From NCBI GenBank assembly GCA_949297015.1, contig CASFRF010000041.1:1-62087 (forward strand): a stretch of DNA of 62,087 bases, in the 5' to 3' direction. Below the pieces are notes generated by a model, which saw nothing but the letters and a program-made list of their open reading frames with translations, made no database searches and was not told the DNA's origin. Of the stretch, positions 42,588-51,416 are shown piece by piece. Source of the stretch: an uncultured bacterium (GTDB lineage Bacteria; Verrucomicrobiota; Lentisphaeria; Victivallales; Victivallaceae). The position numbers were made by a program, and so were the translations under genes. The first letter of the stretch is position 1, and every line of letters begins with the position of its first letter.

Positions 42588-43433
42588 ATGGAAATCTTTA
42601 AAACGGCCGCGGCCATTCAAGGGTTCGCGCTGGAGCAGAAGCGCGGCGGCAAACGGATCGGGCTGGTCCCGACCATGGGGTATCTGCACGAGGGCCATCT
42701 CTCGCTGGTCCGGCGGGCGCGGGAACTGGCCGATGTGGTGATCGTCAGCATCTTCGTCAATCCGACCCAGTTCGGACCGACCGAGGACCTGGCGAAGTAT
42801 CCGCGCGATTTCGAGCGCGACTGCCGGCTCTGCGCGGAACACGGCGTCACCGCCGTCTTCGCGCCGACGCCGGAGGCGATGTACTACCCCGACCACAGCG
42901 TCTGGGTGGTGGAGGAGCAGTTGTCGCAGGGCCTCTGCGGCGCCCGGCGCCCGGGGCACTTCCGCGGCGTGGCCACGGTGGTGGCCAAGCTGTTCAACCT
43001 GACCCAGCCCGACGTGGCGGTCTTCGGTCAGAAGGATGCCCAGCAGGCGCTGGTGATCCGGCGAATGGTGCGGGATCTCAACTTCCCGATCCGGATCGAA
43101 GTCGCGCCGCTGGTGCGCGACGGAGACGGGCTGGCGCTCTCCAGCCGCAACCGCTACCTTTCGGAGGAGGAGCGAAAGCGGGCGCTGGTGCTCTCGCGCT
43201 CGCTCTGGGCGGCGCAGGCGGCGCTGCGGGAACGGAAGCTCGAGGCGCTCGACGGCGTGCTCGCGGCGATCCGCTATGAGATCGAACAGGCCGGCGGCCG
43301 GGTCGATTATGTGGAGGGGCTGGACAGCGAAACGTTGCAGCCGCCGACCGCCGGGACCCGGAAACTGCTGCTGTTGCTGGCCGCCTATTTCGGCAACACC
43401 CGGCTGATCGACAACCAGGTGGTGGAATTATGA
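42588..43433 (+). CDS. panC: Pantothenate synthetase
   Basis: 281 residues, the normal size. GLVPTMGYLHEGHLSLV holds the HxGH nucleotide motif; SIFVNPTQFGP, VFGQKDAQQ and GLALSSRNRYL follow in the usual order. It condenses pantoate and beta-alanine with ATP to pantothenate, for coenzyme A. Upstream, GACAAGG is a weak ribosome binding site. The stop overlaps the hisD start by four bases, coupling two unrelated pathways. Confidence 0.95.
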   Translation: MEIFKTAAAIQGFALEQKRGGKRIGLVPTMGYLHEGHLSLVRRARELADVVIVSIFVNPTQFGPTEDLAKYPRDFERDCRLCAEHGVTAVFAPTPEAMYYPDHSVWVVEEQLSQGLCGARRPGHFRGVATVVAKLFNLTQPDVAVFGQKDAQQALVIRRMVRDLNFPIRIEVAPLVRDGDGLALSSRNRYLSEEERKRALVLSRSLWAAQAALRERKLEALDGVLAAIRYEIEQAGGRVDYVEGLDSETLQPPTAGTRKLLLLLAAYFGNTRLIDNQVVEL

Positions 43434-44737
43434 CGATTCTTGATTACCGGGAGTACCCGGAAGCGGCCTTTCAGGCGAAGCTGGAGAGCTTGTACCGGCG
43501 CCCCGGGTATCCGCCCGAATTCGAGGAACCGGTCCGGGAGATTCTCAATCAGGTCCGGTGCGACGGCGACGAGGCGCTGATCCGCTGCGCCCGGCAGTTC
43601 GACCGGGCGGAACTGACCCGGGAAACTTTGCGCGTAAGCGATGTTGAATTGCAGGCGGCAGTGGCCGGAATCGACCCCGCCACCCGCGCTGCGCTGGAAC
43701 AGGCGAAGGCGGCGATCACCGACTTCGCGCGGCGGATGCGGCGCGAGCCCTGGCGCACCGAAGTGCGCCCCGGCGTGGTGCTCGGCGAACAGTTTTCCCC
43801 GTTGCACCGGGTCGGCGTCTACATTCCCGGCGGCACCGCGCCGCTGGTTTCGACGGTGCTGCACACCGCGGCGATCGCGGCGGTGGCGGGCGTGCCCGAG
43901 ATCGTGGCGGTAACGCCGCCGGGGCCGGACGGGAAAGTCAATCCGGCCATTCTGGCGGCGCTGAAGCTGGCGGGAGCGACCGAGGTCTACCGGCTGGGGG
44001 GCGTGTACGGAATCGCGGCGCTGGCCTACGGCACGCAGAGCGTGAAACCGGTGGAGAAGATCGTCGGCCCCGGCAACGCCTACGTCACGGCGGCCAAGAA
44101 ACTGGTCTACGGCACGGTCGCCATCGACATGGTGGCGGGGCCCTCGGAAATTCTGGTGCTGGCCGACGAGACCGCCGATCCGCGCTGGGTCGCGGCCGAT
44201 CTGCTGAGTCAGGCGGAGCACGGCTCGGGGCGCGAACAGGCGGTGCTGGTGACCACCGATCCGACGCTGCCGGAACGGGTGGTCGCGGAACTGGAGCGTC
44301 AGAAGCGGTTGCTGCCCCGCCTGGAAACGGTGGAAAGAGTGCTGCAACACGGGGTTTTCCTGATTATTGTCGCGGATCTGGAACAGGCCATCGCCGTGGC
44401 CAACGGCTACGCGCCGGAACATCTTGAACTTCATCTGGCGAATCCGGAAGCGGTTACGCCGCGCCTGACGGCGGCGGGGGCGATCTTTGAAGGGCCGTGG
44501 ACCCCGGAACCGGTGGGGGATTTCTGCGCCGGGCCGAGTCATGTGCTGCCGACGGCGGGGAGCGCCCGCTTCTTCTCCGGCATTTCGCTGGAGACCTTTC
44601 TGCGGCGCTCGAGCGTGGTGCGCTACACCGCCGAGGCGCTGTACCGGGAACTGCCGACGGTGGAGAAGTTCGCCGAACTGGAGGGGTTGACCGCCCACGG
44701 CCGCGCCGGTTCGATCCGGCGGGAGGTGGAGTCGTGA
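43430..44737 (+). CDS. hisD: Histidinol dehydrogenase
   Basis: 435 residues. It carries VGVYIPGGTAPLVSTVLHTA, KIVGPGNAYVTAAKKLVYG and the zinc-site region LLSQAEHGSGREQAVLVT, ending PTAGSARFFSGIS. It performs the two-step NAD-dependent oxidation of histidinol to histidine. It starts in an ATGA overlap with panC and its stop overlaps the GTG start of hisC, so the three are translationally coupled. No other his genes are present. Confidence 0.95.
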   Translation: MTILDYREYPEAAFQAKLESLYRRPGYPPEFEEPVREILNQVRCDGDEALIRCARQFDRAELTRETLRVSDVELQAAVAGIDPATRAALEQAKAAITDFARRMRREPWRTEVRPGVVLGEQFSPLHRVGVYIPGGTAPLVSTVLHTAAIAAVAGVPEIVAVTPPGPDGKVNPAILAALKLAGATEVYRLGGVYGIAALAYGTQSVKPVEKIVGPGNAYVTAAKKLVYGTVAIDMVAGPSEILVLADETADPRWVAADLLSQAEHGSGREQAVLVTTDPTLPERVVAELERQKRLLPRLETVERVLQHGVFLIIVADLEQAIAVANGYAPEHLELHLANPEAVTPRLTAAGAIFEGPWTPEPVGDFCAGPSHVLPTAGSARFFSGISLETFLRRSSVVRYTAEALYRELPTVEKFAELEGLTAHGRAGSIRREVES

Positions 44738-45798
44738 GCGCGTACCGTTCGCCCTTCCGGCCCGAAATCGACGCGCTGGAGGGCTACACGCCCGGGGAAC
44801 AGCCGAAACTGCCCCATCTGATCAAACTCAACACCAACGAGAACCCCTATCCGCCCTCCCCCCGGGTGGCGGCGGCGCTGGCGGAGTTTCCGGTGCAGCA
44901 GCTCCGGCGCTACCCCGATCCGCTGGCGACGGAGCTGCGCTCGGCGATCGCCGAACTGCACGGGGTGATCCCGGAACAGGTGATCGCCGGCAACGGTTCG
45001 GACGACATTCTGACCATGGTCACCCGGGCCTTCACCGACCCCTGGCACGCCATCGTCACGCCGGACCCGACCTATTCGCTCTACCCGGTGCTGGCCCGGA
45101 TGCAGTGCGCACCGGTGCGCCGGATTCCGCTGACGCCGGAGACCTTTGAACTGCCGCCGGATCTGGAGAGCTTTCTGGAGGGGGCCAATCTGCTGATTCT
45201 GGCCCGGCCCAACGCGCCGACCGGGAACGCCTTTCCGCTGGAGCAGATCGAACGGATCTGCCGGAACTTTCCGGGGGTGGTGCTGATCGACGAAGCCTAC
45301 GCCGACTTCGCCGACGACAACGCGCTGGAGCTGGCGCGGAGCCGGAACAACGTGCTGGTCTCGCGGACCTTCTCCAAGAGCTACGCGCTGGCCGGGCTGC
45401 GGCTCGGCTACGCGGTGGGCGACGCCCGGCTGATCGAGGGGCTGTTCAAGCTGAAAGATTCGTACAATCTGGATGCGCTGACCCAGGCGCTGGGGCTGGC
45501 GGCCTTCCGGGACCGGGAGTATCTGGCCTCGACCGTGGCCCGGGTCCGGGCGACCCGGGAGCAGCTGGCGGCGGCCTATCGGGAGCTCGGCTTTCAGGTG
45601 GTGCCGTCGCAGACCAACTTTCTTTTCGTACGGCCGCCGGACCGCGACGGCCGGGGATATTTTCAACGACTGCGGGAACAGGCGGTGATCGTCCGCTACT
45701 TCCCGGCGGCGCCGACGCGCGACTATGTGCGCGTGACCATCGGCACCCCGGAGGAGACCGAGCGGCTGCTGGAGCTGACCCGCGGGATGTATCAATAG
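44734..45798 (+). CDS. hisC: Histidinol-phosphate aminotransferase
   Basis: 354 residues, beginning with GTG 44734, which overlaps the hisD stop (GTGA) and follows GGGAGG. A class I/II PLP enzyme: KLNTNENPYPPSP at the start, ARPNAPTGN, LIDEAYADF, and the cofactor Lys215 in SRTFSKSYALAGLRLGYAVG. It converts imidazole-acetol phosphate to histidinol phosphate with glutamate. greA follows after 12 bases. Confidence 0.94.
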   Translation: MSAYRSPFRPEIDALEGYTPGEQPKLPHLIKLNTNENPYPPSPRVAAALAEFPVQQLRRYPDPLATELRSAIAELHGVIPEQVIAGNGSDDILTMVTRAFTDPWHAIVTPDPTYSLYPVLARMQCAPVRRIPLTPETFELPPDLESFLEGANLLILARPNAPTGNAFPLEQIERICRNFPGVVLIDEAYADFADDNALELARSRNNVLVSRTFSKSYALAGLRLGYAVGDARLIEGLFKLKDSYNLDALTQALGLAAFRDREYLASTVARVRATREQLAAAYRELGFQVVPSQTNFLFVRPPDRDGRGYFQRLREQAVIVRYFPAAPTRDYVRVTIGTPEETERLLELTRGMYQ

Positions 45799-45810
45799 CA
45801 AGGAGCCGAT

Positions 45811-47925
45811 ATGCCGAACGATTCCCTTCTGGGTGAACTGGTCATGAAGTGCGCGGAACATCCCGCGCCGACCGATCTGAAAAAACTCCACGAGCTGCTG
45901 GCCGAGGCGGGCAATCCAATTCCCGCGGCCACCGCCGAGCCGCTGAATCTGCTCTGGGAGAGCTGGAGTTCGGCGGATCCGCTCCCCACCGCGGCGCGTG
46001 ATTTCGTGCTGGAAACCGGTCTGCTGCCGCTGCCGGAAAATCCGCTCTTCCGGGAGGTGCTGGCCGCGGCGATCAAGCAGTCGCTGCCCCCCTATCTGAA
46101 CCGGACCGCCTATCTGCGGGCGCTGGGGCTGCGCGACGACAAAATCCCGACGCGGGAGCTGGTGCAGCGGTTCCGCAAACTGTTGCAGATCAAAAGCGGA
46201 GTGATGCTGTTCCTGACCGGGACCTCGCGCTGGGGCACCGCCGGCAATCTGGACAGCATCAACGGTACGATCTCGATGTCGCCCTTCGCCATGGCCGGCG
46301 GCATGGTGGCGCTGCCGCTGGAGACGGCGCTGGCCGAAGCCGTGCTGCTCACCGCCGGGCCGGAGATGCTCAAGCTGGTGGCGCCGAACCGTCAATTCGG
46401 AGCCGCCGACTTCCGGGCGCTGGTTCAGCGCAAGGCGCTGACTCCGGTCACCGACGGCGTGATGCAGAAAATGGCGCTGGCCGGCTGCGCCCGGGGGCTG
46501 AGTCCGGAGGCGTTTGAAAGTTGGTGGCGGAGCAACGCGACCTCGGCGGCGCCCGGCGGCGGCCGCAAGGCGGCGGAAAGCCGCAGCCTCAAGGAGATGG
46601 ATCTGCTGCTGGCCAAAGAGGAGGAGGCGGGCAACAAGCCGCTCACGCCGGAGGAAGCGGCGGGCTTTGAAAAATTCTTCACCGCGCTCAAGGCCGACAC
46701 CGCCGCGCGGGAGGCCAAACTGCTGGCCGGAATCGTGATCCGGCTGCAGGGCCGGGCTCAGCCCGAGGAGCTGCGGCGGATTCTCTCGCCGCTCCGGGCG
46801 AAGGCGCCGTTCTGGCCGGCCGATCCGGCCCGGGCCCAGTTGACCGCCCTCTCGGTCTGGGGGGAACTCCCGGCCAAGAGCATGGAGGCGATGGCGGCCG
46901 CCACCGCCGAACTCTTCCCGGAGGAGTATCTGGCCTGCTGCGCGGTGCGGCTGCCGCTCAAAGCGCTGAACGCGGTGATCGGCGAGCTCACCGACGACCT
47001 GATTCTGGACTATTTCCACGATCTGCGCAATTGCGGCGCCGATCTGATGCTCTGGGTCTGGAAGAACCGCAAAAAGCACAGCGAGGAGCTGCTGCAGCTG
47101 CTGGGCTTCGACAGTGTGATCCGGGCGCTGTCGCAGGACGATCTGCCCAAGGCCTGGGGGGCGGCGCAGCGCGAACTGCGCGCGCTGTTCCTCGACAACG
47201 CCGACTTCCAGAAGCAGCTGATCGCCACCGCCGGCGACGATCCGCGCTTCATCGCCGCGACGCTGCAGGGGGCGATCTTCCTGCTGCCGGGGGAGCGGCA
47301 GAGTCTGCTGGTCAAGCTGGCCCGGCACTCCGAGGCGCTGCGCGACTACATCGAAAACGGCGCGGGCAAGCGCATTCTGCAGGCCGGGGTGGCCAAGTCC
47401 GATCAGACCGTCGGCGTTCCGACGGCGGTGGTGGAGCCCAACTACACCAGTCGCCAGTCCCACGCCCGGCTGCTGCAGGAGCTCGATCACCTGATCAACG
47501 TGCTGGTTCCGGAGAACCGCGAAGCGCTCAAGGCCGCCCGGGCCCACGGCGACTTCCGGGAGAACTCGGAGTTCGACGCGGCCAAGGAGCGGCGGAATTT
47601 CCTCTCCCGCCGCCGCGGCGAGCTGGAGCGCGAACTGGCCAACGTGCAGCCGGTGGTGCTCGGCACGGTGACGGTGACCGACACTGCGGTGATCGGCTGC
47701 GAAGTGGTGCTGGAATACCTCGACAACGGGGAGCAGGAGCACTACTACCTGCTCGGCGCCTGGGATGGAAACCCGGAAAAGAATTATCTCTCCTACCGGA
47801 CCCGGCTGGGTCAGGCCATCCACGACCACAAGGTCGGAGAGGAGCTGCCGCTGCCCGGCGGCCGCAAAGCCCGGCTGGCGGCGGTGAAACCGCTGCCCGA
47901 ATCGGTGCTGGCCGAGACCGACTGA
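45811..47925 (+). CDS. greA: Long-form transcription elongation factor GreA
   Basis: 704 residues, against about 158 for ordinary GreA. AAGGAG lies seven bases before the ATG. The last 165 residues are GreA: an N-terminal coiled coil with AHGDFRENSEFDAAKE, whose tip acids Asp581 and Glu584 correspond to the two that hold the catalytic magnesium in the polymerase channel, then the FKBP-like C-terminal domain (YLDNGEQEHYYLLG). The first 530 residues are helical and unrecognised. A similarly extended GreA is known in chlamydiae, which supports PVC ancestry. It rescues backtracked polymerase by stimulating transcript cleavage; what the extension adds is not known. Confidence 0.85.
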   Translation: MPNDSLLGELVMKCAEHPAPTDLKKLHELLAEAGNPIPAATAEPLNLLWESWSSADPLPTAARDFVLETGLLPLPENPLFREVLAAAIKQSLPPYLNRTAYLRALGLRDDKIPTRELVQRFRKLLQIKSGVMLFLTGTSRWGTAGNLDSINGTISMSPFAMAGGMVALPLETALAEAVLLTAGPEMLKLVAPNRQFGAADFRALVQRKALTPVTDGVMQKMALAGCARGLSPEAFESWWRSNATSAAPGGGRKAAESRSLKEMDLLLAKEEEAGNKPLTPEEAAGFEKFFTALKADTAAREAKLLAGIVIRLQGRAQPEELRRILSPLRAKAPFWPADPARAQLTALSVWGELPAKSMEAMAAATAELFPEEYLACCAVRLPLKALNAVIGELTDDLILDYFHDLRNCGADLMLWVWKNRKKHSEELLQLLGFDSVIRALSQDDLPKAWGAAQRELRALFLDNADFQKQLIATAGDDPRFIAATLQGAIFLLPGERQSLLVKLARHSEALRDYIENGAGKRILQAGVAKSDQTVGVPTAVVEPNYTSRQSHARLLQELDHLINVLVPENREALKAARAHGDFRENSEFDAAKERRNFLSRRRGELERELANVQPVVLGTVTVTDTAVIGCEVVLEYLDNGEQEHYYLLGAWDGNPEKNYLSYRTRLGQAIHDHKVGEELPLPGGRKARLAAVKPLPESVLAETD

Positions 47926-47931
47926 GTCCCC

Positions 47932-48777
47932 ATGGAGTGGGTCGTCAACACCGACACCGGGACGGCGGATCAGTTCTACTTCCCGCAGCGGCTCCGGCAC
48001 TGGAAACGCTGGGAAGACGGATCGCTGGAACGGCGCCGCGTCGGACCGCTGACGATCTGCCGCAGCCGACTCCGGTTGCGTCTGCCGGGGCCGGTAGCGT
48101 TTCTGAGCGATCTGCACTTCCGGAATCGGCACGGTCCGCGCCGGATTCTGGCAGCGGTGCTGGAGCAGCTGCGGCGGGAGACTCCGGCCTATTTGCTGTT
48201 CGGCGGGGATCTGGTCGGCGACGCGGTGGATCTGGAGGCGCTGCGGGAAGCGCTCAAACCGTTGGCGGAGCTGCCCTGCCCCAAACTCGCGGTCACCGGC
48301 AACTGGGAGCGCGGGAAACGGTGGCTGGGGACCGCCTTCTGGCGTGAGCTGCTCGCGGCCGGAGGAATCCGGCTGCTGCAGGATGAGTCCTGGACCGACG
48401 GCAAGCTCTTTGTGTACGGCGTGGCCGACCGCAAGGCCCGCGAACCGCTGCCCGAACCGCCGACTCCGCCCGGTGACATTCCCGCACTGCTGCTGATCCA
48501 CAATCCGGATCTGGCGGTGGCGCTGGATACGGCTCCGGAGGTGCTCGAGAACTACGATCTGATCCTCTCCGGGCACACCCACGGCGGCCAGATCCGGCTG
48601 CCGGGAGTCGGTGCCCTGTTCACGCCGTCGGCCTACGGTCGGTTTTTCGACCGGGGCTGGTTTCAGTACCGGAACGGCCGCCCCCGGCTGCTGGTCTCGG
48701 CGGGGCTGGGTCAGCTCTCTTTGACCTTCCGCTTCCACTGTCCGCCGGAACTGCCGTACTTGGAGTGCGAGCCATGA
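47932..48777 (+). CDS. Calcineurin-like metallophosphoesterase (YaeI/YkuE-like)
   Basis: 281 residues, starting six bases after greA. Metal-site motifs are in order: FLSDLHF (DxH), GGDLVGD (GDxxxD), GNWE in place of the usual GNHE, LLLIHNPD, and SGHTHGGQIRLPG. The arrangement with SGHTHGGQ is that of the YaeI/YkuE group, some of which act on lipid-linked phosphates. The Trp for His in GNxE is unusual; it drops a residue normally important for catalysis. The stop overlaps the next start by four bases, linking it to a membrane transferase, which fits a role in envelope phospholipid or polyprenyl metabolism (inference). Confidence 0.8.
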   Translation: MEWVVNTDTGTADQFYFPQRLRHWKRWEDGSLERRRVGPLTICRSRLRLRLPGPVAFLSDLHFRNRHGPRRILAAVLEQLRRETPAYLLFGGDLVGDAVDLEALREALKPLAELPCPKLAVTGNWERGKRWLGTAFWRELLAAGGIRLLQDESWTDGKLFVYGVADRKAREPLPEPPTPPGDIPALLLIHNPDLAVALDTAPEVLENYDLILSGHTHGGQIRLPGVGALFTPSAYGRFFDRGWFQYRNGRPRLLVSAGLGQLSLTFRFHCPPELPYLECEP

Positions 48778-50177
48778 GGCGACCGCACCGCTGGCGGGAG
48801 GCGCTCCGCCGGGAACCGACGGTGACGCAGCTCTTCCTCCTGCTGCTCGGAGCGGCGACGCTGGTCTTTGCGCTGCTCTATTGGAATGCGCCGCACGGCT
48901 GGCAGGGGCGTCTGTTCTTCCGGAACTTTACCGATTTCGGTGCCGATTTTCTCAACCCCATCCGCTGTACCGCGACCCCGAGTCCCTACTTCGACGGCCC
49001 GCTGGAAGCGGGGGACCGGATCGCCACCCCGCTGCAGTATCTGCTGTCTCGCCCCTTCCGGCAACTGGCCGACTTTCGGGGGACCTTGCAGGAGCTGCAG
49101 CAGACGCCCCGCTGCCAGTTTGCGATTCTGCTCACCTTTTCCGCCTTCGAGCTTCTGCTGTTCGCCATGCTCGCCCAACTGCTGGGGAATCGCCCCGGCC
49201 GGTTCCGGCTGCTGGCGCTGATCTTCTTTTCCGGAATCAATCTGGCGGCGCTGGAGCGCGGAACCTGGGTGCTGCTGACGGCGGGGCTGGTGGCCGGCTT
49301 CCTCTACTGTTATCGTTCGCCGCGGCCGGCCCGACAGCGGCTCGGACTGACGCTGCTGTGCCTGGCCGCCGCGCTGAAGATCTATCCGGCGCTGTTCGGG
49401 TTGCTGCTGCTGCGCAAACGCGACTATCGGGGAATCGCCTTCTGCGTGGTGCTGACCGCGCTGCTCGGGTTCGTGCCGCTGCTGTTCTTCGAGCACGGCT
49501 TCGGCAATCTGCCCCGGCTGTTCGCCAACCTCGCCGAATATCTTGAAAAGTACCGCTGGGCCCCCTACGAACACTGGCGGCAGTTCGCCCAGCTGGTGCT
49601 GCACTGGTCGCCCGAAGCCGGCGGGCGGCTCGCCGACACGGTGCGCGGACTCTTCCTGCTGCTGATCGGAACGGCGACGGCGGCGGGATTCTTCCGCCCC
49701 CGGACGGAGTGGCAGCTGCCGCTGGCGATCGCGGCGGCGAACTGCCTGCTGCCGCGCGGCGCGATGTCCTATACCCAGCTCTATCTGCTGCCGGTGCTGG
49801 CCCTGTTTCTGAGCCGGAATTCCGGACGCCGCGGCGACTACTGGTATGCCGTCGGGTTCGTCCTGCTGCTGATGCCGCTGCAACTGCCGCTGCCGCTGGC
49901 CAACAGCGGGCTGCTGCTGAATCCGTTTCTCTTTCAGTTCGTGCTGGCGGCCATGCTGCTCGGCACTCTCCGGGCGTCGTTCACCGCGACCGCTCCGGCG
50001 AAGGCAGCCCCGGCCGGAGCCGGGACCGGCCGGGCGGCTTGCAATTCCTCCGAATCGGGTTATATTAGTGACTTCGGCGATTTTCAACCATCACAACCAG
50101 AAGAGAAAAATGGGGATCTATCAGGAACTCAAGGATCGCGGATTCTGCTACCAGCAGACCGATGCGGCGGCAATTGA
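48774..50177 (+). CDS. Polytopic membrane protein, GT87/DUF2029-like transferase
   Basis: 467 residues, ATG in an ATGA overlap with the phosphoesterase gene. About ten membrane helices. The stretch AAALKIYPALFGLLLLRKRD is the family signature of the GT87 (DUF2029) polyprenol-phosphate mannose transferases. An N-terminal loop NFTDFGADFLNPIRC supplies the acidic residues expected of a GT-C active site. The last roughly 60 residues are low-complexity and run 68 bases into tyrS, so the true functional end is probably near residue 405 and the tail is incidental. Sugar and acceptor are unknown. Confidence 0.75.
   Translation: MRRPHRWREALRREPTVTQLFLLLLGAATLVFALLYWNAPHGWQGRLFFRNFTDFGADFLNPIRCTATPSPYFDGPLEAGDRIATPLQYLLSRPFRQLADFRGTLQELQQTPRCQFAILLTFSAFELLLFAMLAQLLGNRPGRFRLLALIFFSGINLAALERGTWVLLTAGLVAGFLYCYRSPRPARQRLGLTLLCLAAALKIYPALFGLLLLRKRDYRGIAFCVVLTALLGFVPLLFFEHGFGNLPRLFANLAEYLEKYRWAPYEHWRQFAQLVLHWSPEAGGRLADTVRGLFLLLIGTATAAGFFRPRTEWQLPLAIAAANCLLPRGAMSYTQLYLLPVLALFLSRNSGRRGDYWYAVGFVLLLMPLQLPLPLANSGLLLNPFLFQFVLAAMLLGTLRASFTATAPAKAAPAGAGTGRAACNSSESGYISDFGDFQPSQPEEKNGDLSGTQGSRILLPADRCGGN
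50039..50066 (+). promoter_or_regulatory. tyrS promoter inside the preceding gene
   Basis: TTGCAA at 50039-50044, 16 bases, TATATT at 50061-50066. It lies in the low-complexity 3-prime end of the GT87-like gene and stands out as a small AT-rich island, giving tyrS its own transcript with a leader of about 37 bases. Confidence 0.6.
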
Positions 50178-51393
50178 AAAACAGCTGACCACCGAGAGTG
50201 TCCGATACTACGTCGGGTTCGATCCGACCGGCAGCAGTCTGCACGTCGGGCACCTGCTCCCGGTGATGGCGATGCGGCTGCTGCAGAAGGCCGGGCACGT
50301 CCCGGTGGTGCTGGTCGGCGGCGCCACCGCCCAGATCGGCGATCCCTCGGGGAAAATCACCGCCCGCCCGATCATGACCAAGGAGGAGATCGCGCACAAC
50401 GCGGAGTGCCTCCGGCAGCAGCTGTCGCGCTTCATCCGGGTGGAGGACGGCGAGGCCTATTTCGTCAACAATCTGGACTGGTTCAAGGACATTCGCTACA
50501 TCGACTTCCTGCGCGAAATCGGCAGCAAATTCAGCGTCAACCGGATGCTGGCGCAGGAGTCGGTCAAAATGCGGCTGGAGCACGGGCTCTCCTTCTTGGA
50601 ATTCAACTACTCGCTGCTGCAGGCATACGACTTTCTGGTGCTGAACGAGCGTTACGGCGTCACGCTGGAGCTCGGCGGCCAGGATCAGTGGGGCAACATG
50701 GTTGCCGGGACCGAGCTGGTGCGCCGGATGCGCAACACCGAAGTCTGCGCCATGACCATTCCGCTGCTGCTCGACAGCAACGGCCAGAAGTTCGGCAAGA
50801 CCGCCGGAGGAAACAACGTCTGGCTCGATCCGGAGCGGACCAGCGTCTTCGACTACTACCAGTTCTGGCGCAACGCCGAGGACACCGCCGTACGGCAGCT
50901 GCTCTGCTACTTCAGTTCGCTGCCGCTTCCCGAGATCGAACAGCTGACCGCGGAAGGCGGCAACATCAACCGGGCCAAGGAGATTCTGGCCTACGAGGCG
51001 ACCGCGCTGGCTCACGGTCCGGAGGCGGCGGCGCAGGCCTATCTGGCGGCGGGCGGCAAGTTCGGCTTTGCCGATCCCGACCACCGGGTGGCCACCACCA
51101 GCGAAGTGGGGAAACTTGACGAACAGCGCGCCGAAAGTGCGCTGCCCGCGGTCGCCGTCGCCCGGACCGAAGTCGAGGCCGAAGGCGGGCTCTGGCTCTG
51201 CAAGCTGCTGGTCGACGCCGGGTTCTGCCGCTCGACCAGCGAGGCGCGGCGGCTGATTCAGGGCGGTGCCGTCCGGGTCAACGACCGCCGGATCGACGAT
51301 CCCGCATTCGCGCTCCATCCGGGGGACTTCACCGCCGGCGAGGCGCTGCTCAAGGCGGGGAAGAAGAACTTCAAACGGGTGGTTCTGAACTGA
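50110..51393 (+). CDS. tyrS: Tyrosyl-tRNA synthetase
   Basis: 427 residues. ATG 50110 follows AGAAGAG; an in-frame ATG at 50068 sits almost on the promoter and is rejected. Class I motifs: GFDPTGSSLHVGHLLP (HIGH) and KFGKTAGGN (KMSKS). ELGGQDQWGNM is specific for TyrRS, and the S4-like RNA-binding domain ends the protein (RRLIQGGAVRVNDRRI). It charges tRNA-Tyr. Its first 68 bases overlap the upstream membrane gene in another frame. Confidence 0.95.
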   Translation: MGIYQELKDRGFCYQQTDAAAIEKQLTTESVRYYVGFDPTGSSLHVGHLLPVMAMRLLQKAGHVPVVLVGGATAQIGDPSGKITARPIMTKEEIAHNAECLRQQLSRFIRVEDGEAYFVNNLDWFKDIRYIDFLREIGSKFSVNRMLAQESVKMRLEHGLSFLEFNYSLLQAYDFLVLNERYGVTLELGGQDQWGNMVAGTELVRRMRNTEVCAMTIPLLLDSNGQKFGKTAGGNNVWLDPERTSVFDYYQFWRNAEDTAVRQLLCYFSSLPLPEIEQLTAEGGNINRAKEILAYEATALAHGPEAAAQAYLAAGGKFGFADPDHRVATTSEVGKLDEQRAESALPAVAVARTEVEAEGGLWLCKLLVDAGFCRSTSEARRLIQGGAVRVNDRRIDDPAFALHPGDFTAGEALLKAGKKNFKRVVLN

Positions 51394-51416
51394 GTTGCGA
51401 GGACGGAAAGGCAACC

